A stretch of 64,000 nucleotides of DNA from Streptomyces lydicus (GTDB lineage: Bacteria > Actinomycetota > Actinomycetes > Streptomycetales > Streptomycetaceae). A program made the translations under genes and the position numbers. The stretch's first letter is position 1. Every line of letters begins with the position of its first letter. The DNA is taken from assembly GCF_000717345.1 (NCBI RefSeq), contig NZ_JNZA01000001.1:248001-312000 (forward strand), written 5' to 3'. This document shows positions 1-8,431 of this stretch, piece after piece. The notes under the pieces were generated by a model that did no database searches, had not been told where the DNA came from, and worked only from the letters and a program-made list of their open reading frames with translations.

Positions 1-232
1 CGTCGTAACTGACGGTGTCGCGCAGCACGTTGAACCAGCGGCGGCAGCCGAGGCTGTGCATCCATCGCTCGGCGAAGTGGCCCTTGGGGTTGTCGCGGTA
101 GAAGACGTACTCGGCCCACTGCTCGTCGGTGAGGTCCGCGGGCGTCTCGGGGTACGGCACGTGGGCCTGTCCTCCGTAGTGGTACTCGGTCTCGTCACGC
201 GGACCGCACCAGGGGCAGCTGATCAGCAGCAC
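1..232 (-). CDS. soxD: Sarcosine oxidase delta subunit, partial (C-terminus off the window)
   Basis: The reverse strand encodes a small protein beginning MLLISCPWCGPRDETEYHY and continuing out of the window with the frame still open. The CPWCG and early His residues match the zinc-binding delta subunit of heterotetrameric sarcosine oxidase, which oxidatively demethylates sarcosine to glycine and passes the one-carbon unit to tetrahydrofolate. The GTG start at 230-232 is chosen because AGGAC lies just upstream and the gap to soxB is only 23 bp, as expected in a soxBDAG operon. soxA and soxG should lie beyond base 1. Confidence 0.88.
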   Translation of the reverse strand, partial: MLLISCPWCGPRDETEYHYGGQAHVPYPETPADLTDEQWAEYVFYRDNPKGHFAERWMHSLGCRRWFNVLRDTVSYD

Positions 233-255
233 GGTGTCCTTCTCTCAACAGGCTT

Positions 256-1476
256 TCAGTGGGCCACGGCCGCGGCGCCGTGTTCGTCGACCAGTGCGCC
301 CGTGGTGAAGCGCTCAAGGGCGAAGGGGGCGTTCAGCGGATGGGGTGCGCCGGTGGCGATGGTGTGCGCGAAGGTCAGGCCGGCGGCCGGGGTGGCCTTG
401 AAGCCGCCGGTGCCCCAGCCGCAGTTGACGTAGAGGTTCTCGATCGGCGTGGTGCCGATGACGGGGGACGCGTCGGGCGTGACGTCGACGATGCCGCCCC
501 AGGTGCGCAGCACGTGGGCGCGGGCGAAGACCGGGAAGAGCTCGACGGCGGCCGCCATCTGGTGCTCGATCACATGGAAGGAGCCGCGCTGGCCGTACCC
601 GTTGTACGCGTCGACGCCCGCGCCCATCACCAGCTCGCCCTTGTGCGCCTGGGAGACGTAGACGTGCACGTGGTTGGACATCACCACGGTGGGGTGCACC
701 GGCTCGTGCAGTTCGGAGACCAGCGCCTGGAGGGGGTGGGACTGCACCGGCAGCCGGAAGCCCGCGCGCTGTGCCAGCACGCTGCTGTGCCCGGCGGCCG
801 CGAGGCCGACCCGGCCGGCGAGGATGCGGCCGCGGCTGGTCTCGACGCCGACGACCCGGTCACCGTCCTTGAGGAAGCCGGTGACCTCGCACCCCTGGAT
901 CAGGTCGACGCCCATCTCGTCGGCCCGGCGGGCGAGCGCCCAGGCGACGTGGTCGTGCTTGGCGATGCCGGCCCGCGGTTGGTAGGTGCCGCCGAGGACC
1001 GGGTACCGGGTGTCGGCCGAGACGTTGAGGATCGGGCAGACCTTGGCGACCTCGTCCGGTTCGAGCCATTCGGCGTCGACACCGTTGAGGCGGTTGGCGT
1101 TGACCCGGCGTACGCCTTCGCGGACGTCCTGCAGGGTGTGCGCGAGGTTGAGCACGCCGCGCTGGCTGAACAGGAAGTCGTAATCCAGCTCCTCCGGCAG
1201 CTGTTCCCACAGCTTGAGCGCGTGCTCGTAGATCGCGGCGCTCTCGTCCCACAGGTAGTTGGAGCGGATGATCGTGGTGTTCCGCGCCATGTTGCCGCCG
1301 GCCAGCCAGCCCTTCTCCAGGACGGCGACATTGGTGATGCCGTGGTGCTTGGCGAGGTAGTAGGCGGTGGCCAGACCGTGACCGCCACCGCCGATGATGA
1401 CGACGTCGTACGAGGAGCGCGGCTCGGGGTTGCGCCAGAGCCAGTCGGGGTGCTCCGGGAGGGGCGTGGTGGTCAT
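256..1476 (-). CDS. soxB: Sarcosine oxidase beta subunit
   Basis: A 406-aa FAD-dependent amine oxidase of DadA/SoxB type. The nucleotide-binding motif GGGGHG is at residues 29-34, followed by the helix carrying AYYLAKHH, and the C-terminus has the [15 protein letters not shown] and [13 protein letters not shown] segments typical of SoxB. Length is normal for the family. With the alpha, gamma and delta subunits it forms cytoplasmic heterotetrameric sarcosine oxidase. Its ATG overlaps the glyA stop (ATGA at 1473-1476), so the two are translationally coupled, and soxD follows by 23 bp. The operon links sarcosine demethylation to glycine-serine interconversion. Confidence 0.93.
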   Translation of the reverse strand: MTTTPLPEHPDWLWRNPEPRSSYDVVIIGGGGHGLATAYYLAKHHGITNVAVLEKGWLAGGNMARNTTIIRSNYLWDESAAIYEHALKLWEQLPEELDYDFLFSQRGVLNLAHTLQDVREGVRRVNANRLNGVDAEWLEPDEVAKVCPILNVSADTRYPVLGGTYQPRAGIAKHDHVAWALARRADEMGVDLIQGCEVTGFLKDGDRVVGVETSRGRILAGRVGLAAAGHSSVLAQRAGFRLPVQSHPLQALVSELHEPVHPTVVMSNHVHVYVSQAHKGELVMGAGVDAYNGYGQRGSFHVIEHQMAAAVELFPVFARAHVLRTWGGIVDVTPDASPVIGTTPIENLYVNCGWGTGGFKATPAAGLTFAHTIATGAPHPLNAPFALERFTTGALVDEHGAAAVAH

Positions 1477-2786
1477 CCGGCGAATCCGTTCCGGTCGGCG
1501 TAGAGGGGGAACTTCTCGGCGAGCGTGGTGACGCGGCCGCGCAGCTCATCGGTGTGTGCGTCGGTGAGTTCCTCCCTGAGGGCGAGCGCGATGATGTCGG
1601 CGACCTCGCGGAACTCCCCGGCCCCGAAGCCCCGGGTGGCCAGGGCCGGGGTGCCGATCCGCAGCCCGGAGGAGATCATCGGCGGGCGCGGGTCGAACGG
1701 CACCGCGTTGCGGTTGACGGTGATGCCGATGCGGTGCAGCCGATCCTCGGCCTGCTGCCCGTCGAGAGCGGAGTTCCGCAGGTCGACGAGGACCAGGTGA
1801 ACTTCGGTGCCGCCCGTCAGCACCGTGATCCCGGCCTCGGCCACATCGTCGGCCAGCAACCGTCCGGCCAGGATCCGGGCGCCGTCGAGGGTGCGCTGCT
1901 GGCGCTCCTTGAACGCCTCGCCCGCCGCCACCTTGAAGGCCACCGCCTTCGCCGCGATGACGTGCTCCAGCGGACCGCCCTGCTGACCGGGGAAGACCGC
2001 CGAGTTGATCTTCTTGGCGAGGTCGGCGCGGCTGAGGATGACACCGCCGCGCGGGCCGCCGAGGGTCTTGTGCGTGGTGGTCGTGACGACGTCGGCGTAC
2101 GGCACCGGGCTCGGGTGCAGGCCCGCGGCCACCAGGCCGGCGAAGTGCGCCATGTCCACCATCAGATACGCGCCCACCGCGTCGGCGATCCGCCGGAACG
2201 CGGCGAAGTCCAGCCGGCGGGGGTAGGCCGACCACCCGGCGACGATCATCTTGGGCCGGTGCGCGAGGGCGAGCTGCTCGACCTCGTCCATGTCGATGCG
2301 CATGTCGGACTCGCGCACGTGGTACGGCACGACGTTGTACAGCTTGCCGGAGTAGTTGAGGCGCATGCCGTGGGTCAGGTGACCGCCGTGCGCCAGGTCG
2401 AGGCCGAGGATCGTGTCACCGGGCTTGAGCAGCGCGAACATCGCGGCCGCGTTGGCCTGGGCGCCCGAGTGCGGCTGCACGTTCGCGGCCTCGGCGCCGA
2501 ACAGGTCCTTCACCCGGTCGATGGCCAGTTGCTCGGTGACGTCGACGTGCTCGCAGCCGCCGTAGTAGCGGCGGCCCGGGTAGCCCTCGGCGTACTTGTT
2601 GGTCAGTACCGAGCCCTGGGCCTCCATGACGGCGGCCGGGGCGAAGTTCTCCGAGGCGATCATTTCGAGGGTCGACTGCTGACGGTGAAGCTCTGCGGCC
2701 ACCGCGGCGGCGACATCCGGGTCGACCTTGCTCAGCGGGAGGGAGAGGGGAGAGGTGACCGTGGTGATCGACGGGTTCGTTGCCAT
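1473..2786 (-). CDS. glyA: Serine hydroxymethyltransferase
   Basis: A 437-aa PLP enzyme that interconverts serine and glycine with tetrahydrofolate. Seen directly: the N-terminal MIASENFAP block, the [15 protein letters not shown] block, and the PLP-lysine motif [14 protein letters not shown] around residue 238. Length and motifs are those of bacterial GlyA. It is the first gene of the glyA-soxB-soxD unit and overlaps soxB by 4 bp. The genome probably has a second, housekeeping glyA, since this copy appears dedicated to sarcosine/glycine catabolism. The palindrome at 2821-2832 lies 34 bp upstream of the start, which suggests control by the divergent GntR protein. Confidence 0.93.
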   Translation of the reverse strand: MATNPSITTVTSPLSLPLSKVDPDVAAAVAAELHRQQSTLEMIASENFAPAAVMEAQGSVLTNKYAEGYPGRRYYGGCEHVDVTEQLAIDRVKDLFGAEAANVQPHSGAQANAAAMFALLKPGDTILGLDLAHGGHLTHGMRLNYSGKLYNVVPYHVRESDMRIDMDEVEQLALAHRPKMIVAGWSAYPRRLDFAAFRRIADAVGAYLMVDMAHFAGLVAAGLHPSPVPYADVVTTTTHKTLGGPRGGVILSRADLAKKINSAVFPGQQGGPLEHVIAAKAVAFKVAAGEAFKERQQRTLDGARILAGRLLADDVAEAGITVLTGGTEVHLVLVDLRNSALDGQQAEDRLHRIGITVNRNAVPFDPRPPMISSGLRIGTPALATRGFGAGEFREVADIIALALREELTDAHTDELRGRVTTLAEKFPLYADRNGFAG

Positions 2787-2820
2787 CTGCGCACCATTCT
2801 GAGAGCCAACTAATGAGCAA

Positions 2821-2832
2821 CTGATATATCAG
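2821..2832. promoter_or_regulatory. Palindromic operator between glyA and gntR
   Basis: CTGATATATCAG is a perfect 12-bp palindrome in the 94-bp divergent interval. It is AT-rich in an otherwise very GC-rich context and sits 34 bp before glyA and 48 bp before the GntR gene. GntR/FadR dimers bind short palindromes of this kind, so it is the likely operator for both promoters. This is inference from position and symmetry. Confidence 0.65.
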
Positions 2833-2880
2833 ACTGTGCGTTAAGGTATGGGAGCTTGCCGAACACGTCAAGGGGGCCTC

Positions 2881-3546
2881 ATGCAGCACGTGGCGACCGA
2901 GCCCAGGGGCGAGGAGCTCTCCCTCGCCGAGCGCGCCTACCGCGCCATCCGCGACCGCCTCGTCATGCTCGAGATCCGCCCGGGCGCGCCGATCAACGAG
3001 GACCAGCTGGCACAGTCCCTGGGCGTCGGACGGACGCCGGTGCGCGAGGCGCTCAAGCGGCTCCAGTACGAGCGGCTGATCACGACCTACCCCCGGCGCG
3101 GCACCTTCGCCACCGACGTCAACATCACCGACCTGGCCCACATCTCCGAGGTGCGCCAGGAGCTGGAGCCCCTGGCCGCCGCCCAGGCCGCGCGCCGCGC
3201 CACCGCCACGGACCGGGCGACCCTGACGGCCGTACGGCGGGAGCTGGAGAGCGTGGATTCCCGCCGGCGCGACGCCGACGAGCTCATGCGCCTGGACCTT
3301 CAGGTGCACCGCGCCATCTACGCCGCCACGCACAACCCGTACCTGGAGGACACCCTCGTCCGCCACGACAACCTGGCCACCCGCATCTGGTGCCTGTTCG
3401 TCGAGCGCATGTCAGACATGGCCGGCCATGTCGAGGAGCACGGACCGTTGATCGAGGCGATCATTGCCGGGGACCCCGACAAGGCGGCCCAGCTCGCCCG
3501 CGATCACGTCGAGGGCTTCGAGCGGGCCATCCGCGAAGCCATCTGA
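2881..3546 (+). CDS. GntR-family (FadR/FCD) transcriptional regulator
   Basis: A 221-aa regulator with an N-terminal winged helix (about residues 18-80; QSLGVGRTPVREALKRL is the recognition helix region) and a C-terminal all-helical FCD ligand domain (about 90-215; the metal-site histidines fit HRAIYAATHNPYL and DHVEGF). The ATG at 2881 is preferred over upstream in-frame starts because AAGGGGG is 4-9 bases ahead of it. It is divergent from glyA-soxBD and most likely controls that operon in response to a glycine, sarcosine or betaine-derived ligand. The ligand cannot be read from the sequence. Confidence 0.9.
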   Translation: MQHVATEPRGEELSLAERAYRAIRDRLVMLEIRPGAPINEDQLAQSLGVGRTPVREALKRLQYERLITTYPRRGTFATDVNITDLAHISEVRQELEPLAAAQAARRATATDRATLTAVRRELESVDSRRRDADELMRLDLQVHRAIYAATHNPYLEDTLVRHDNLATRIWCLFVERMSDMAGHVEEHGPLIEAIIAGDPDKAAQLARDHVEGFERAIREAI

Positions 3547-3586
3547 GCCCCCCGGGCGGACCCGCGGTCAGCGCGCGGCGGCCTGG

Positions 3587-4546
3587 TCAGTCCGCAATGG
3601 CCCGGAGCGCCGCAGCCCGCCGCCGCTCCTTTGGCGAGGTGAATCCCCGTGCGGAGATCAGGACGTTGCTGATGACGATCAACCCGATCCCGATCCCTTC
3701 GTTGAGGTCGAGCGCTTGGTGGAGCAGGCCCCAGCCGGCCAGGGCCGCCCAGACGGGGTTGATGCTGGCGAAGGTGCCGAACATCTGGGCCGGTACCCGG
3801 CGCAGGGCGAGCAGGTCGGTGACGTAGGGGACGATCGAGGACAGCAGTCCGCAGGCGACGGCGAGGGCCAGGGCCGCGGCCGTGGGGGAGTGGAGGGCGA
3901 ACCAGGTCAGGGCGATCGGGGTCCAGGCGGCGGCGGTGACGAGGCTGGCCACAGCGGTTCCTTGCAGCCCGGGAAGGCGCCGGCCGAGGGTGCGGTTGAG
4001 CAGGATGTAGGAGCCCCAGGCCGTCGCCGCGAGCAGTGCCAGGGTGACGCCGATGATGTCGGTGGTAGGGCCGGGGTTGGTGAGCACCACCACGCCGACA
4101 CCGGCCAGGACGGCGCAGGCGATGTCGAGCACCCGTCGTGAGCTGGCGACGGCGACGGTGAGCGGGCCGAGGAACTCGAGGGTGACGGCCAGGCCGAGCC
4201 CGACTCGCTCGATCGCGGCATACAGGCTGAGGTTCATCACACTGAACACGACCACCAGACCGAGGATCGGCCACCACTGGTCCTTGCGCAGTCCACGGAG
4301 CCTCGGGCGCACGATCGGTGTCAGCACGATGGCGGTGACGAACTGACGGACCGCGACCACGCCGACCGGACCGATGGCCGGGAACGCCGACGCACCCAGG
4401 GCGGCGCCGGTCTGGTTCGACGCCGAGCTGGCGAGCATCATCACGATGCCGGTAGCGCGCTGACGCGACATCGTCTTACCGGCAGAGTGCTGCTGCCCGC
4501 CGGCAGGCGCGTCGTGCATGCGATCTGTGGCCTCAAGGGTGTCCAT
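3587..4546 (-). CDS. DMT superfamily (EamA) transporter
   Basis: A 319-aa membrane protein with about ten hydrophobic segments and the internal duplication of EamA exporters. The first half runs from about residue 32 and the second from about residue 170. It resembles RhtA/YddG-type exporters of amino acids or metabolites. The roughly 30 hydrophilic residues before the first membrane segment are unusual, so the start could be one of the internal Met codons. A TAGCGT hexamer 6 nt before the assigned ATG would make the message leaderless. It is divergent from, and probably regulated by, the adjacent LysR protein. The substrate is unknown. Confidence 0.85.
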   Translation of the reverse strand: MDTLEATDRMHDAPAGGQQHSAGKTMSRQRATGIVMMLASSASNQTGAALGASAFPAIGPVGVVAVRQFVTAIVLTPIVRPRLRGLRKDQWWPILGLVVVFSVMNLSLYAAIERVGLGLAVTLEFLGPLTVAVASSRRVLDIACAVLAGVGVVVLTNPGPTTDIIGVTLALLAATAWGSYILLNRTLGRRLPGLQGTAVASLVTAAAWTPIALTWFALHSPTAAALALAVACGLLSSIVPYVTDLLALRRVPAQMFGTFASINPVWAALAGWGLLHQALDLNEGIGIGLIVISNVLISARGFTSPKERRRAAALRAIAD

Positions 4547-4615
4547 ACGCTCACGCTAGGAGCGCGGCACCGCATAAACCCAGTGCATGTTTTGGCACTG
4601 CCATACGCTTGAGTT

Positions 4616-5476
4616 ATGGAGTGGAGTCTTCGAGAGCTGCGGTTCTTCGTCACCGCCGCCGAAGCGGGGTCGTTCACCGATGCCGCCGCGCAGTTGTACG
4701 TCTCGCAGGCGGCGGTCTCGCGCACGATCGCGGGCCTGGAGAAGACCGTCGGGGACCGGCTCCTGCGGCGGGTGCCGCGAGGGTGCGAACTCACCATTAC
4801 CGGACAACAGGTGCTGCCTCATGCGCGCAGGGTGCTGTCCGAGGCCGAGAGGTTCACCGAGTTCCTGACCTCGCGCCACGGCGTCCTCCGCCTGGGGTAC
4901 GCATGGGCGGCTCTCGGACGGCACACCGCGCGCCTGCAGAGGGAGTGGGCGCAGCGCCACGACGCCATCGAGCTGCAGCTGGTCCGGCACAACTCGCCCA
5001 CCGCCGGCCTGGCCGAGGGCCTGTGCGATGTGGCGATCGTGCGCCGACCGGTCGATGAGAAGCGTTTCGACTCCCTGGTGGTGGGGCTGGAACGCCGGCT
5101 GGTCGCCTTCGCGTCCGACGACCCGCAGTGGTCGCGCCGGCGCCGGCTGAGCATGGCCGAGATCGCCGACCGCACCGTGATCATCGATCCCCGGGTCGGG
5201 ACCACCAGCAGCCAGCTGTGGAGCGGCGCCGACCACCCACCCCGGTTCATCGAATCCACCGATGTCGACAGCTGGCTCGACGCCATCGCGGCGGGGCGCG
5301 GCGTGGGGACCACCGCTGAGGCCACCGCGCACCACCACCCGCGCCCCGGCGTGACCTACCGGCCCATCAAGGACGGCCCCCGCATCCCCGTCACCCTCGC
5401 CTGGTGGCACGACCACCACCCCAACGGCCTGGGCGACCTGGTCGATGCCATCACCCAGCTCTACGCGGCCGCCTAG
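4616..5476 (+). CDS. LysR-family transcriptional regulator
   Basis: A 286-aa protein with the LysR winged HTH at residues 1-60 (ELRFFVTAAEAGSFTDAA, then the recognition helix AQLYVSQAAVSRTIAGLE) and a type-2 periplasmic-binding-like effector domain from about residue 85. Only 69 bp separate it from the divergent DMT transporter, a classic regulator/target arrangement. TGCATGTTTTGGCA at about 4584-4597 in that gap resembles a LysR T-N11-A box. A TACGCT hexamer at 4604-4609 ends 6 nt before the ATG, suggesting a leaderless or near-leaderless transcript. Confidence 0.9.
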   Translation: MEWSLRELRFFVTAAEAGSFTDAAAQLYVSQAAVSRTIAGLEKTVGDRLLRRVPRGCELTITGQQVLPHARRVLSEAERFTEFLTSRHGVLRLGYAWAALGRHTARLQREWAQRHDAIELQLVRHNSPTAGLAEGLCDVAIVRRPVDEKRFDSLVVGLERRLVAFASDDPQWSRRRRLSMAEIADRTVIIDPRVGTTSSQLWSGADHPPRFIESTDVDSWLDAIAAGRGVGTTAEATAHHHPRPGVTYRPIKDGPRIPVTLAWWHDHHPNGLGDLVDAITQLYAAA

Positions 5477-5557
5477 CTTCCGGGTGCGACGCGCCCCCTT
5501 CGACGGCTTCGCCCAGCGAGCCCGCGATCGGCCCGTCGACTGAGCCGGCTCAGCCCG

Positions 5558-6685
5558 TCACCCCGCGGCTTTCCCGCCGCTGAACACCGCCTTGATGAGC
5601 CTGTCCAACGCCTTCGGGAACTCCTGTGCCGGGTCGGTCGCGGCGTCGCCGGTGGTCAGCCCTGCGGTCAGGGTCCTCCTGCCGTCGGGCGTGCTGATCA
5701 TCAGCGCCCCGTAGCCCCCCGGGGCGCCGCCGTTGTGGTGGACGATGGTGCCGCCGCTGTCCGGGCCCAAGTCCTGCACGAACAGCCCCAGGCCGTAGCC
5801 GAGCGGCCCGTGCGGCGTGCGCATCTCGGCCAGCAGCGGGGCCGGCAGGAGCTTGCCGCCCAGCAGCGCGGAGAAGAACGTGTGCAGGTCCTGGGTGGTC
5901 GAGATCATGTCACCGGCGCCGACCAGGAGGGAGAGGTTCTGGCGGGAGACGTCGACCACCTTCCACTGGTCGGCGTCCTGGTAGCGGTAGTAGCCGTGGG
6001 CGTGCGGCCCGGGGAGCTCCGGTGAGGTGCCCGGCACCGCGGTGCCCCGCAGCCCGAGCGGCCGCAGGATCCGCCGCTGCATCTCCTCGGCGTACGAGCG
6101 GCCGGTGACCTGCTCGATCAGCAGCGCGGCCAGCGTGTAGTTGGTGTTGGAGTAACTCTGGTCCGTCCCCGGCTCGAACCGCGCCGGCTTGGACAACGCG
6201 AACCGCACGAGCTCCTCCGGCCGGTAGGTGCGGAACCGGTTGTCCACCCACTCCTTGCCCACCGCGGGGATCCCGGGCACGAACGTCCCGTCGGGGTCGA
6301 GCTCGCCCGTGTAGCTGTACAACCCGGTGGTGTGCTGCAGCAGCCTCCGCACCGTTATCCGCTTGTCCAGTCCGAACTGGGGCACGTGGTCGGCCACCGG
6401 GGCGTCCAGCCCGATCGCGCCGTCGGCCACCAGTTGGAGCACCAGCGTCGCGGTGAAGGTCTTGGTGGAACTGCCCACCCAGAACTGCCCGTTCGTCGGC
6501 GGCCTGTCGGTGTCGCCCAGCTTGCGCACCCCGGCGCTGCCGACCCACGCGCCCTGCTCGTCATGCACGCGCATCTGCATCCCGGCGAAACCCGAATCGA
6601 CGAACTCCTGGATGGCCTTCTGCAGTTCCGGGCGATCCTGCCCGGCGTTGTTCCTGACGGCGTGGAGGGATTCACTCATGGTCAT
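5558..6685 (-). CDS. Serine hydrolase of the beta-lactamase/class C (DD-peptidase-like) family
   Basis: A 375-aa protein with the three catalytic blocks of the family: the SxxK motif GSSTK (Ser72, Lys75), a YxN motif in DQSYSNTNYT near residue 175, and an HxG motif in HHNGGAPGG near residue 310. Family members include D-alanyl-D-alanine carboxypeptidases, esterases and small-peptide hydrolases. No signal peptide is visible, so it is probably cytoplasmic and more likely an esterase or amidase than a wall enzyme. The substrate is not predictable. Confidence 0.85.
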   Translation of the reverse strand: MTMSESLHAVRNNAGQDRPELQKAIQEFVDSGFAGMQMRVHDEQGAWVGSAGVRKLGDTDRPPTNGQFWVGSSTKTFTATLVLQLVADGAIGLDAPVADHVPQFGLDKRITVRRLLQHTTGLYSYTGELDPDGTFVPGIPAVGKEWVDNRFRTYRPEELVRFALSKPARFEPGTDQSYSNTNYTLAALLIEQVTGRSYAEEMQRRILRPLGLRGTAVPGTSPELPGPHAHGYYRYQDADQWKVVDVSRQNLSLLVGAGDMISTTQDLHTFFSALLGGKLLPAPLLAEMRTPHGPLGYGLGLFVQDLGPDSGGTIVHHNGGAPGGYGALMISTPDGRRTLTAGLTTGDAATDPAQEFPKALDRLIKAVFSGGKAAG

Positions 6686-6831
6686 TCCTTGTCTGGCGTA
6701 TGGACGTGTTCGGCGCGGCTCGGATGCGCAACGGCGGCCGGCCCTGGCGGCTCCCCACGACTTTGTCGCCGCAGGACGTGCGCAGCCTGTTCGCCGCGAG
6801 GGCCGGGTTGGTCGGTCATGCGGGGTGCTTC

Positions 6832-7503
6832 TCAGAGGCTGCGCGCGGTGATGTCGCCGTAGGCGGTGGTCGCGTGGATGTTCAGGACGGCGGCGGCGCC
6901 CTCGGTGTTCTTCAGCGAGTTGTGGATCCGGCCGTAGCTTGTGCCGGCGTCCAGGGAGGCGGAGACCTCGCGGGCGGCGCCGACCGAGATCTCGCCGGCC
7001 TCGGTCCGCAGCGTGACCGTGCCGCGCACGGCCTCGGCGATGCGGATGTCGCCCTTGGCGGTGGTGATCTCCGCGGGGCCGCCCAGGCGGCCGACCGAGA
7101 CGTCGCCGGCGAGGAGGGCGAGGCGGGCGCTTTCGGTCTCGTCGAGCTCGACCGACCCGTGCGCGCCTTCGAAGACGACGTCCCCGAGCCGCCCGACGGC
7201 CCGGAACTCGGCGCTGGCCGCCTTCGCCTCGACGCGGGAGCCGACGGGCAGTTGGACGGTCACCTCGACGAATCCGGAAGGACCGAGGATCCGGTTCTTC
7301 GCCGCCGGGGTCTCGATCCGCAGCACGCCGTCTCCGTATGCGACCTCGACCTGCTCCGCCGCCTTCACGTCGCGGCTCTTGGAGGCATCCGCGGGCCGGA
7401 CATCGACCGTGGTGTCGGCCCGGTCGGCGGCGATGAACCGGATGTGTCCCGCAGGGATGTCGAGGACGGCGGTCACCGGGGCGGGGGTGTGGAACTTCTG
7501 CAT
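6832..7503 (-). CDS. DUF4097 family beta-strand repeat protein
   Basis: A 223-aa protein made of repeated short beta strands with alternating Gly, Asp and Val (for example GDVVFEGAHGSVELDE and GDIRIAEAVRGTVTLRT), the signature of DUF4097/bactofilin-like beta-helix proteins. The start at 7503 is chosen because AAGGAG precedes it and because upstream residues are non-homologous low-quality sequence. No signal peptide or membrane segment is seen. In other Streptomyces it often follows a small DNA-binding gene, and none is present here. Function unknown. Confidence 0.8.
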   Translation of the reverse strand: MQKFHTPAPVTAVLDIPAGHIRFIAADRADTTVDVRPADASKSRDVKAAEQVEVAYGDGVLRIETPAAKNRILGPSGFVEVTVQLPVGSRVEAKAASAEFRAVGRLGDVVFEGAHGSVELDETESARLALLAGDVSVGRLGGPAEITTAKGDIRIAEAVRGTVTLRTEAGEISVGAAREVSASLDAGTSYGRIHNSLKNTEGAAAVLNIHATTAYGDITARSL

Positions 7504-8071
7504 CGTGCGCTCCTTCGGCTCGTTGTTTCCGATGATGGAAACGCTACGTTGCATTCTGGAATCAGGCAACATGCACGTTGCGCGGAATCGCCATATATGC
7601 AGCTCACGGCCCTGCATTCATTGCAATGATCTAACGCCTAATGCAACAACCCGGGCCTTCTTCGTTGCAATAAAATGAAGGTGAACGCTCTTCTGGAGAC
7701 GCTCGGGGCGAAGATAGGGGCCACGGAGGACGCGCCCATGTGGGACCGGACGCTGCTGCTGGCACAGGGGCCGCCACCACGGTGCAGAGGCCCGCCGGCA
7801 CTGGCTCCTGGGGCCGGTGCGACGCCCGACAGTGGTGCGGCGGCAGGCGTGAAACATAAACGAGGTGCCCAACACAGCGTTTTCCTGACAAGATCTACTG
7901 AGCTTGCACGTGGTGCGACACCACAACACCACCACGGCAGCTGAACCTCTCCGGACCCCCGTTGACCTCAGTTGTGCCGGCTCCAGCGATAATCAGAGCT
8001 CATCGACGCTGGCCGCACTCTGCTGGCCATGGCGGCCCACCACTTGCTTCCGTAAAACACCAAGGAACCTC
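7504..8071. other. Gene-free stretch with repeated TTGCA-type motifs
   Basis: No convincing gene is found. The first 170 bp upstream of the DUF4097 gene are AT-rich and carry GTTGCATT (7548-7555), the palindrome CATTGCAATG (7619-7628), AATGCAAC (7640-7647, the exact inverse of the first) and GTTGCAAT (7664-7671). These look like operator sites for a dimeric regulator. At 7962-7993 TTGACC and GATAAT are separated by 20 bp, a possible though wide-spaced promoter for the small peptide gene at 8072. Confidence 0.4.
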
Positions 8072-8242
8072 ATGCCCACCTCGACACCGCAGCCGCACAG
8101 CGAGATCGCTGCCAACCTCCCGCGTCCTGCGAAGCCGGACTACAGCAACGTCTTCCTCGAGCCGGCCTACGCGAACAGCTTCCTCGAAGTCGACCTGGAG
8201 GACGACGTCAGCGCGCCTGCCCCCTCCCGCTCCGCATACTGA
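8072..8242 (+). CDS. Orphan 56-aa acidic peptide, possible RiPP-like precursor
   Basis: A 56-residue ORF with ATG at 8072 and an AAGGAA ribosome-binding site 4 bases ahead. The N-terminal half is Pro/Ser-rich. The C-terminal half contains a tandem near-repeat, NVFLEPAYA then NSFLEVDLEDD, and the protein ends PSRSAY. There is no signal peptide, no membrane segment and no Cys. Size, acidity and repeat are reminiscent of peptide precursors that are modified, but no maturation enzyme is adjacent; its downstream neighbour is a decayed convergent gene. I do not recognise the family, and it could equally be a small regulatory protein or chance. Confidence 0.5.
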   Translation: MPTSTPQPHSEIAANLPRPAKPDYSNVFLEPAYANSFLEVDLEDDVSAPAPSRSAY

Positions 8243-8431
8243 GGCCCCGGGGGAGCAGAGCGACGGCTCCCGGCCGGCCAACGCTGCGCGAAGAGCACTG
8301 CGACTACACCGAGGACTGGCAGCGCGTCACCTCCGCCTGTGCGGAGAGCACTCGTCGTGCTGGCAGTGCTCGGAATCCAGGTGAGGTAGGGAAAGGGATC
8401 CGCCGTGGGCGGCCGCCGCGAACTCCTTGTG

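Noticed and set aside
5540..5553. The palindrome CTGAGCCGGCTCAG between convergent genes.
   Set aside because: It has no loop and is too short to call a terminator with confidence.
7675..7944. An 89-codon rightward ORF starting MKVNALLETLGAKIG.
   Set aside because: No homology, atypical codon usage and no ribosome-binding site; it overlaps a probable regulatory region.
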